Below are positions 7,617 through 12,549 of a stretch of 12,549 bases of DNA, in pieces. A model generated the notes under the pieces. It was not told the DNA's origin and ran no database searches. It saw only the letters and a list, made by a program, of their open reading frames with translations. The translations under genes and the position numbers were made by a program. Numbering within the stretch: position 1 is the stretch's first letter; each line of letters opens with the position of its first letter. This DNA comes from Ponticaulis sp. (GTDB lineage Bacteria > Pseudomonadota > Alphaproteobacteria > Caulobacterales > Hyphomonadaceae): contig PABS01000030.1 in the NCBI GenBank assembly GCA_002699325.1, positions 12,226-24,774 on the forward strand, given 5' to 3'.

Positions 7617-8921
7617 ATGACTGAGTTTTCGCCGCGTGAGATTGTTTCTGAACTCGATCGATACATCGTCGGACAGAAGGATGCCAAACGCGCCGTTGCC
7701 ATTGCGCTCCGAAATCGCTGGCGCCGGAAACAGGTCGGATCGCCGCTCGCCGAAGAGATTACGCCCAAAAACATTCTGATGATCGGCCCTACCGGCGTGG
7801 GGAAAACCGAAATCTCAAGACGGCTCGCCAAACTCGCTCAGGCGCCGTTTCTGAAAGTCGAAGCGACCAAGTTTACAGAAGTGGGCTATGTCGGTCGGGA
7901 CGTCGAACAAATCATTCGCGACCTGGTTGAAGCGTCAATCGGGATTGTGCGCACGCGTCGTCGGGAAGAGGTCCGCAGCCGCGCAGAAAAGGCTGCTGAA
8001 GAGCGCGTGCTTAACGCTCTGGTGGGCGAAAACGCTGGGAGCTCAACACGAGAAAGTTTCCGCGCGAAACTGAATTCAGGTGAGCTGGATGATCGCGATG
8101 TCGATATTGAAATGTCTGACACATCAAACCCCATGGATATGATGGACATCCCCGGTGGCGGTGGCTCCATGGGGATGATCAATCTTTCGGACATGCTCGG
8201 TAAAGCCATGGGCGGGCGCAAAAAGCGCGTTCGCATGAAAGTCAGCGAGGCCTATGAGCCTCTCCTCAACGAAGAGAGCGACAAGCTCCTCGACGAGGAT
8301 TCCATCATTCGCGAAGCCGTCAAACTGGTCGAGAATGATGGAATCGTTTTCCTTGATGAGATTGATAAGGTCGCCGCCGGCGGTGAGCGCCGGGGCGCTG
8401 ACGTTTCTCGTGAGGGTGTTCAACGCGACCTCCTGCCGCTGATCGAAGGCACGACGGTCAACACCAAGCGCGGACCGGTGAAGACCGACCATATTCTGTT
8501 CATCGCATCAGGCGCTTTTCACGTTGCCAAGCCAAGTGACTTGCTTCCAGAACTCCAGGGTCGTTTGCCGATCCGCGTTGAACTGAAAGCCCTCACACGC
8601 GATGAATTCAGACGTATTCTAACTGAGCCAGAAGCCAGCCTCATCAAACAGTATACTGCGCTCATGGATGCCGAGGGCGTGACCCTCTCATTTACCGAAG
8701 ATGCGATTGATGCGCTGGCAGACCTCGCCGTCAAAGTGAATGAAAGCGTCGAGAATATTGGTGCACGACGTCTTCAGACCGTGATGGAGCGCCTGCTCGA
8801 TGAGATTTCATTCACTGCACCAGATCGCTCAGGCGAAACGATTGAACTGACAGCCGAAGATGTTCAGCGTCAGGTCGGCGACCTGGCTCAGGATGCGGAC
8901 CTTTCCAAATTCATTCTCTGA
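7617..8921 (+). CDS. hslU: ATP-dependent protease ATPase subunit HslU
   Basis: HslU is the AAA+ unfoldase that binds HslV, unfolds substrates and threads them into the peptidase chamber. The 434-residue length is normal. The start [20 protein letters not shown] is typical. Walker A is GPTGVGKTE (57-65), the pore loop is GYVGRD (90-95), the insertion I-domain spans about 105-230 with a Gly/Met-rich stretch ([11 protein letters not shown]), and Walker B is VFLDEID (244-250). GRLPIR carries the arginine finger (R316), and GARRL (382-386) is sensor 2. The C-terminal tail ending in SKFIL is the segment that docks between HslV subunits to activate them. GGAG at 7603-7606 is 10 nt before the ATG. 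It follows the DUF2157 gene in the probable hslV operon. Confidence 0.98.
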   Translation: MTEFSPREIVSELDRYIVGQKDAKRAVAIALRNRWRRKQVGSPLAEEITPKNILMIGPTGVGKTEISRRLAKLAQAPFLKVEATKFTEVGYVGRDVEQIIRDLVEASIGIVRTRRREEVRSRAEKAAEERVLNALVGENAGSSTRESFRAKLNSGELDDRDVDIEMSDTSNPMDMMDIPGGGGSMGMINLSDMLGKAMGGRKKRVRMKVSEAYEPLLNEESDKLLDEDSIIREAVKLVENDGIVFLDEIDKVAAGGERRGADVSREGVQRDLLPLIEGTTVNTKRGPVKTDHILFIASGAFHVAKPSDLLPELQGRLPIRVELKALTRDEFRRILTEPEASLIKQYTALMDAEGVTLSFTEDAIDALADLAVKVNESVENIGARRLQTVMERLLDEISFTAPDRSGETIELTAEDVQRQVGDLAQDADLSKFIL

Positions 8922-8935
8922 TACCAGCCTCGTTT

Positions 8936-8982
8936 CCGGCAGCTGATCAGCCAATCGCAGATTCCCACTGGACGGCTGCCGG
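8936..8982. repeat. 8-bp inverted repeat downstream of hslU, possible terminator
   Basis: CCGGCAGC (8936-8943) and GCTGCCGG (8975-8982) are perfect reverse complements separated by 31 bases, beginning 15 bases after the hslU stop. The 10-bp palindrome GCTGATCAGC (8942-8951) overlaps the left arm, so alternative folds are possible. No T-run follows on either strand. It could help end the hslU transcript or protect its 3' end, but a classic intrinsic terminator is not supported. Confidence 0.3.
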
Positions 8983-8996
8983 CTGAGGTTATAGGA

Positions 8997-9013
8997 ATGC
9001 AAATCATTCGCAT
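8997..9013. promoter_or_regulatory. Fur-box-like inverted repeat upstream of the PepSY/ApbE operon
   Basis: ATGCAAATCATTCGCAT is an imperfect dyad; its central TGCAAAT-C-ATTCGCA has the 7-1-7 architecture of Fur boxes (TGATAATnATTATCA in enterics, with GC-richer TGCnAATnATTnGCA-like forms in other proteobacteria). Only one symmetric pair mismatches within the 17 bases. It lies 67 bases before the GTG of the PepSY-type gene, a suitable place for repression of an iron-related operon. A weak -10-like TATAGG (8990-8995) sits next to it. Assignment to Fur rather than another metalloregulator is inference. Confidence 0.55.
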
Positions 9014-9080
9014 CTGATTGCCGCAGTGTCCGGCATGTCGAACTGTGATGTACGAATTTTGCGACCTGAGAGTGAATTGA

Positions 9081-9773
9081 GTGAAGCCAGACACAGCAGA
9101 CCTGCATTCCGCTCCTTCAGGACCCGGGAACACTCCACCTTCCTCCGTGCGACGCAGGCCGAAAAAAAAGTCCAATTTCTGGAAGCGTCAGGCGCGGATC
9201 TGGCACTGGATCTCAGGTGCGATTTGTCTGGTCGGTATGATCCTGTTTTCAGTGACCGGTATTACGCTTAATCATGCGGCCGACATTCCGGCACAGATCC
9301 AAATCGATACGCGGGACATGGTGATGGAGGGCGCAGGATTTGCGGCGCTCGTCGCACAGCCTGTGGATGGAACAACGGACTCGCTTCCTCGCGATACGAT
9401 CCGTGCTCTGCGTCGTGGGATCGGCGTGAACGCGGCTGGCAAGACAGCTGAATGGACGGACTTCGACGTCTATGTGAGCCTTCCGCGCCCCGGTGGGGAT
9501 GCTTGGCTCGCCATAGATCGTGAAACCGGAGCGGTCGAGTATGAGCTCACCACGCGGGGATGGGTGTCCTGGCTCAACGATCTTCATAAAGGGCGAAACA
9601 CGGGACAGGTCTGGTTCTGGTTTATTGACGTGTTCTCTGTCGCGGCGATCTTCTTTTGCCTTACCGGCCTCTGGCTCTTGCAGATCCACGCAGGCAAGCG
9701 GGCCATCACATGGCCATTGACGCTTGCTGGTCTCGCCATACCCGCCATTCTGGCTTTATTTTTCATTCACTGA
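9081..9773 (+). CDS. PepSY-associated three-TM membrane protein
   Basis: This 230-residue inner-membrane protein resembles the PepSY-associated TM-helix family, whose larger relatives work in siderophore or ferric-iron reduction. A proline- and lysine-rich cytoplasmic N-terminus (1-38) leads to TM1 at about 42-63 (WHWISGAICLVGMILFSVTG). A periplasmic domain (about 64-175) contains a PepSY-like strand (AWLAIDRETGAVEYELTTRG), and TM2 (177-200) and TM3 (209-229) follow. H42, H65 and H169 lie at or near the membrane faces and could ligate heme. GTG is the chosen start because GAGAG (9068-9072) sits 8 nt upstream and no better codon is seen. It is first in a four-gene run with DUF2271, DUF4198 and apbE, 10 bp before the next gene, downstream of a Fur-like box. 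Electron-transfer function is inferred, not shown. Confidence 0.85.
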   Translation: MKPDTADLHSAPSGPGNTPPSSVRRRPKKKSNFWKRQARIWHWISGAICLVGMILFSVTGITLNHAADIPAQIQIDTRDMVMEGAGFAALVAQPVDGTTDSLPRDTIRALRRGIGVNAAGKTAEWTDFDVYVSLPRPGGDAWLAIDRETGAVEYELTTRGWVSWLNDLHKGRNTGQVWFWFIDVFSVAAIFFCLTGLWLLQIHAGKRAITWPLTLAGLAIPAILALFFIH

Positions 9774-9777
9774 AGGA
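9773..9777 (+). promoter_or_regulatory. Ribosome binding site deciding the DUF2271 start
   Basis: AAGGA lies 6 nt before ATG 9784. It overlaps the stop of the PepSY gene and favours 9784 over the in-frame ATG 9724, which would put 20 extra residues ahead of a clear signal peptide. Confidence 0.7.
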
Positions 9778-9783
9778 ATTCCA

Positions 9784-10305
9784 ATGCGCGCAAAGCTCAC
9801 GATAACTGCCCTTGGCCTCCTCTCCTCCCCCGCCATGGCTCAAAATATGGATGTAGGCGTGGAACTGCCTCAGCTTAGCGTGGCAGAATACCATAGGCCT
9901 TACGTCGCAGTATGGATTTCACATCCTGACCACCGCGTCGCAGCGAATTTGTCTGTCTGGTATCAGCTGGATGAAGGCCCGGAGGGTAAAGGCGAAACCT
10001 GGCTCAAGGACATCCGCCAGTGGTGGCGTCGAACGGGGCGTTCGCTTGATATGCCTGTGGATGGAGTCTCAAGCGCCACGCGCCCGCCCGGGCAGTACAC
10101 GCTGAGTTTCTCTTCAGACGACGAGCGGCTCCGAGATCTGGAGTCGGGCGACTATATTCTTCACGTTGAAGCATCCCGCGAAGTCGGTGGGCGAGAGATG
10201 ATCTCCATACCCTTCAGCTGGTCAGACGATGCGAACGCAGAATTTTCAGAAAGCGGAGAGAGCGAGCTGGGCGAGGTGAAACTCATCCTCAGTCCGGACG
10301 CATAA
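9784..10305 (+). CDS. DUF2271 exported protein, predicted covalent FMN carrier
   Basis: This 173-residue protein matches the DUF2271 family. A Sec signal peptide (MRAKLTITALGLLSSPAMA, cut before Q20) sends it to the periplasm. The mature part has the family features YHRPYVAVWI (36-45), KGETWLKDIRQWWRRTGRS (69-87) and RPPGQY (100-105). Between them, D93-G-V-S-S-A-T99 fits the flavinylation consensus Dxx(S/T)(G/S)A(S/T), in which ApbE transfers FMN to the last Thr/Ser, and apbE is the fourth gene of the same operon. The C-terminal third is acidic and strand-rich. I infer a periplasmic flavoprotein exchanging electrons with the PepSY membrane protein. The start is fixed by AAGGA 6 nt upstream. 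The next gene begins 11 bases after the TAA. Confidence 0.85.
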   Translation: MRAKLTITALGLLSSPAMAQNMDVGVELPQLSVAEYHRPYVAVWISHPDHRVAANLSVWYQLDEGPEGKGETWLKDIRQWWRRTGRSLDMPVDGVSSATRPPGQYTLSFSSDDERLRDLESGDYILHVEASREVGGREMISIPFSWSDDANAEFSESGESELGEVKLILSPDA

Positions 10306-10310
10306 AGGAG
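10304..10310 (+). promoter_or_regulatory. Ribosome binding site deciding the DUF4198 start
   Basis: AAAGGAG ends directly at ATG 10311, leaving no spacer for that codon, but is 6 nt before ATG 10317. The second ATG (MKFRN) is therefore the likely start. The site overlaps the TAA of the DUF2271 gene. Confidence 0.7.
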
Positions 10311-10316
10311 ATGACT

Positions 10317-11126
10317 ATGAAATTCAGAAATATGCTGCTTATCGCCCTGGCAGGCGCCATGGTTGCTCAACCGGCCCTCGCCCACCGTGCCTGGCTTCTG
10401 CCCTCCACGTTCACGCTTTCCGGTAATGAGCAGTGGGTGACGGTTGACGGGGCGATCTCTAACGATCTGTTTTTTCCAAATCACGTGCCGATGCGGTACA
10501 CCGACGTTACGGTCACTGCACCGGATGGCACAACCGCTCCGGTTGAAGAGGGCTGGGTTGGCAAATTCAAGACCAGCTTTGATGTGAAACTCGACCAACA
10601 AGGCACCTATCTGATCGGAACGTCAGGTGAAGGTTGGTTCGCGCGGTGGGAAGAAAATGGCGAGCCGCAGCGCCGTCGAGCTAGTCTGGAAGAACTCAAG
10701 GCAGACGGCATCTTCGATAACCCCGATGCGGAGCTGTCACGATCTGCCCGTAAAATCGAGACTTATGTCACGCTTGGTGCGCCGTCTGATGCCGTTTTTG
10801 CACTGAAGAACAAAGGGTTGGAGCTCCAACCCATCACCCACCCAAATGATGTTTACGCCGGCGAAGAGGTCAGCTTCCAGTTCATGCTGGATGGCGCGCC
10901 GGCCGCGGGCCTCGAGGTCGAGGTTGTGAAGGGGAATGACAGATACCGGGACGAGGCTGGTCTTCTCACGGTGACAACTAATGAAGATGGAGAGTTCTCG
11001 TTCACGCCTGATGAGGCTGGTCGGTACTGGATTTCCACCGATACAAGCGCCGAAGGCGAATATGAAGGCCGCGCCATTTCTGACCGTGCATCCTATGTGA
11101 TGACGTTTGAGGCGCTGCCGTTCTGA
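10317..11126 (+). CDS. DUF4198 periplasmic protein with mature N-terminal histidine
   Basis: This 269-residue protein matches DUF4198, a family of exported proteins linked to metal uptake. The signal peptide MKFRNMLLIALAGAMVAQPALA should be cut after A22, leaving H23-R-A-W-L-L-P-S as the new N-terminus. The mature chain is beta-rich: an N-terminal domain of about 170 residues including GEGWFARWEENGEPQRRRAS, then a second beta domain (about 178-269) with VYAGEEVSFQFMLDGAPAAG and a TNEDGEFSFTPDEAGRYW segment typical of a NikK/CbiK- or CNA-like fold. An N-terminal His is a ready metal ligand (nickel, cobalt or copper in other families), so metal binding is possible but unproven. It sits third in the PepSY-DUF2271-DUF4198-apbE run. 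Its TGA (11124-11126) overlaps a CTG that may start apbE. Confidence 0.85.
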   Translation: MKFRNMLLIALAGAMVAQPALAHRAWLLPSTFTLSGNEQWVTVDGAISNDLFFPNHVPMRYTDVTVTAPDGTTAPVEEGWVGKFKTSFDVKLDQQGTYLIGTSGEGWFARWEENGEPQRRRASLEELKADGIFDNPDAELSRSARKIETYVTLGAPSDAVFALKNKGLELQPITHPNDVYAGEEVSFQFMLDGAPAAGLEVEVVKGNDRYRDEAGLLTVTTNEDGEFSFTPDEAGRYWISTDTSAEGEYEGRAISDRASYVMTFEALPF

Positions 11127-11218
11127 GCGAAATCGACCTTCTGATATCGGACGCGGACCCGGATGGGCTATTCCGGCCACAGTGGGGTTCGCAAAGATTC
11201 AATCTTGCTGGCGAGACC

Positions 11219-12016
11219 ATGGGAACGACATGGTCTCTCCGTTTCTTTGCGGACCCAGGATTTCCTGAAGCCCGATTGAAACGGGCATTGGAGGCCCGGT
11301 TCGCTGATGTGATTTCAATCTTCAGCACATGGGATGACGGATCTTTTATCTCTCAGCTGAACCGGTTGTCTGACACTGACACCTTGACCCCACCTCAGAG
11401 TTTTCTTGTTGTCTGGCGATTTGCGGTCGAAATAGCCGAGGCGTCCTCAGGCACATTCTGTCCCTTTTCTGTTGGGTCATGGCGAGATGCCAGTTCAGTT
11501 CTAGACGGCAAGACTACGATCTCTCGCCCTCAGGGGGTGGTGTTTGACCTCTCCGCCATCGCCAAGGGTTATGCAGTCGACATGATGAGTGCAGAGGTAA
11601 GCCAGTTCGGAATAGAATCTTCTCTCTGTGAAATCGGCGGAGAGTTTGTTGGGCGAGGACTGAAATCTGATGGCCAGCCCTGGTGGATCGATCTCGAAAC
11701 ACCCACCCGATCACAACAGAAAATTCGCGTCGCGCTGGTGAATAGCGCCCTGGCAACGAGCGGGCATCGCTACAATTCGAGCTTTACACCTAGCGGATTC
11801 GCATCGCACGTGCGGGGCAAATCTGACGATATGGATGCGAGCGTCAGTGTGATCGCTGAGAACTGTATGCTGGCCGATGCGTGGGCCACTGCTTTACTCG
11901 CTGCCGGAGAAACAGGCGTGGAGCTCGCTGAGAGCTCCGGTCTTGCAGCGATCTTCCAGAGCGCAAGCCATGATGTCGTTTATTCGTCTGTTGCCAAGCG
12001 ACTGCTCGAGAACTGA
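11219..12016 (+). CDS. apbE: FAD:protein FMN transferase, ApbE family
   Basis: ApbE uses FAD and Mg2+ to attach FMN to Thr/Ser of target proteins. From ATG 11219 the product is 265 residues. Recognisable motifs are MGTTWSLRF (1-9), FSTWDDGSFISQLNRL (35-50), FDLSAIAKGYAVD (109-121, holding the metal-contact A113), CEIGGEFVGRG (137-147), NSALATSGHRYN (175-186) and ADAWATAL (219-226, with D220 and T224 as Mg ligands). The usual HxIDPxTG segment is degenerate: H197 remains but DPxTG reads differently. The frame is open upstream, and residues such as FNLAGETMGTTW look coding, so the true start may be CTG 11123, which overlaps the DUF4198 stop and has GAGG 10 nt before it. No signal peptide or lipobox is seen in either version. 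The likely substrate is the DUF2271 protein two genes upstream. Confidence 0.9.
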   Translation: MGTTWSLRFFADPGFPEARLKRALEARFADVISIFSTWDDGSFISQLNRLSDTDTLTPPQSFLVVWRFAVEIAEASSGTFCPFSVGSWRDASSVLDGKTTISRPQGVVFDLSAIAKGYAVDMMSAEVSQFGIESSLCEIGGEFVGRGLKSDGQPWWIDLETPTRSQQKIRVALVNSALATSGHRYNSSFTPSGFASHVRGKSDDMDASVSVIAENCMLADAWATALLAAGETGVELAESSGLAAIFQSASHDVVYSSVAKRLLEN

Positions 12017-12063
12017 ATGATAGAAATTAGATAGGGCGCTTTTAGCGACACTGAAGGACAGAT

Positions 12064-12090
12064 CATCTAATTAGATGTATATACAATACA
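12064..12090. promoter_or_regulatory. Overlapping palindromes upstream of the isomerase gene
   Basis: The AT-rich 96-bp spacer contains CATCTAATTAGATG (12064-12077), a perfect 14-bp palindrome. TGTATATACA (12076-12085), a perfect 10-bp palindrome, overlaps it, and TGTAT...ATACA (12076-12080/12086-12090) is a further dyad. TACAAT (12082-12087) could be a -10 element, which would place the palindromes over the promoter. This pattern suits a dimeric repressor or activator site for the downstream isomerase gene; the regulator is unknown. Confidence 0.45.
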
Positions 12091-12112
12091 TAGACATTTG
12101 GAGACACCCGCT

Positions 12113-12549
12113 ATGACGCAGCCTGTTGAATTCTTTTTCGATTTCGTCAGCCCGATGTCCTATTTCGGATTTCACAGGGTGCGATCACTCCGGAATCGCC
12201 TGGGGTGTGAGCTGGTCTACAAGCCGTTCTTTCTTGGGGCTGTCTTGAAGGCTGTCGGAATGCCACCTCCGGCGACCATTCCAGCCAAGCGGGCGTTCTA
12301 CATGTCTGATACGCAAAGGCATGCCAGGCGTTTCGACTTGCCCTGGGCTTTCAGCCCGCATTTTCCGCTGAACACACTCACGCATCTTCGAATGGCTGCT
12401 GGTCTGGATGGCGCGCCAAATCAGGAAGATTTTATCCGCGCCGTCTTCCATCACATGTGGGGTGAGCCAAAAAATATCGCGGATGAGACTGTAACCCGTG
12501 ATTTTCTCACGGCAGAGGGCTTTGATGCAGGGGCACTTATCGAGCTGGG
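12113..12549 (+). CDS. 2-hydroxychromene-2-carboxylate isomerase / GST-kappa (DsbA-fold) family protein, 3' end cut off
   Basis: This DsbA-fold, thioredoxin-like protein resembles 2-hydroxychromene-2-carboxylate isomerase, a glutathione-dependent enzyme of naphthalene-type degradation. Family members in non-degraders may act on other glutathione substrates. The first 145 of about 200 residues are visible. The N-terminal FFFDFVSPMSYFG (7-19) carries the conserved DxxSPxSY motif with the catalytic Ser13. A helical insertion follows (about 60-145), containing YKPFFLGAVLKAVGMPPP, the pre-insertion FPLNTLTHLR segment and the HHMWGEP segment. GGAGA at 12100-12104 lies 8 nt before the ATG. It follows apbE by 96 bp with its own palindromic promoter region, so it is probably a separate transcription unit. 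Confidence 0.9.
   Translation, partial: MTQPVEFFFDFVSPMSYFGFHRVRSLRNRLGCELVYKPFFLGAVLKAVGMPPPATIPAKRAFYMSDTQRHARRFDLPWAFSPHFPLNTLTHLRMAAGLDGAPNQEDFIRAVFHHMWGEPKNIADETVTRDFLTAEGFDAGALIEL

Noticed and set aside
7283..7831. 182-codon minus-strand ORF crossing the DUF2157 end and hslU start
   Set aside because: It lies mostly antisense to well-identified coding sequence (the hslU N-terminus and the DUF2157 C-terminus), has low-complexity proline/serine/arginine composition and no family resemblance; typical shadow frame.
9724..9783. Upstream ATG extending the DUF2271 protein by 20 residues
   Set aside because: It lies within the PepSY gene's last codons, puts extra sequence before a clean signal peptide, and the AAGGA site points to ATG 9784.
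12037..12047. CGCT-TTT-AGCG hairpin after apbE as a terminator
   Set aside because: The stem is only 4 bp with a 3-base loop and no T-run, so it is likely chance.

Overview
The window looks like chromosomal DNA from an alphaproteobacterium of moderate GC content. The clues are a histidine-biosynthesis block (hisB-hisH-hisA-hisF) close to hslV/hslU, which from memory is a recurring alphaproteobacterial neighbourhood, a monofunctional hisB, and an HslV with an N-terminal extension before its catalytic threonine. A marine Hyphomonadaceae/Maricaulales-type host is plausible but is only inference. No RNA gene, CRISPR array, insertion sequence or phage gene was seen.

Layout. (1) 1-2595, minus strand: hisB, hisH, hisA and hisF (3' end cut by the window edge) form a tight operon with 4-bp and 7-bp overlaps. 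A terminator-like hairpin lies just upstream of hisB. (2) 2749-4878, plus strand: a membrane-bound HAMP-GGDEF-EAL protein whose GGDEF half has lost a metal ligand while the EAL half keeps all its catalytic residues; it is probably a c-di-GMP phosphodiesterase. (3) 4879-5685, minus strand: a DUF1275 (YoaK-type) membrane protein whose stop codon abuts the previous one. (4) 5792-8921, plus strand: hslV, a DUF2157 multi-spanning membrane protein started by TTG one base after hslV, a 168-bp gap, then hslU. (5) 8997-12016, plus strand: a Fur-box-like site followed by four genes: PepSY-type three-TM protein, DUF2271, DUF4198 and ApbE (FAD:protein FMN transferase). (6) 12113-12549, plus strand: the 5' part of a 2-hydroxychromene-2-carboxylate isomerase/GST-kappa type protein behind a palindrome-rich intergenic region.

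How the genes work together. HisB, HisH, HisA and HisF cover the middle of histidine biosynthesis. HslU is the ATP-driven unfoldase for the HslV peptidase. The most interesting unit is the PepSY-DUF2271-DUF4198-ApbE operon. The exported DUF2271 protein carries a D-G-V-S-S-A-T motif matching the ApbE flavinylation consensus, the PepSY protein offers membrane histidines that could carry heme, the DUF4198 protein should mature with an N-terminal histidine, and a Fur-like box sits upstream. Together these suggest an iron-regulated periplasmic electron-transfer or metal-reduction system. ApbE itself has no visible export signal, and its start codon may be a CTG overlapping the DUF4198 stop.
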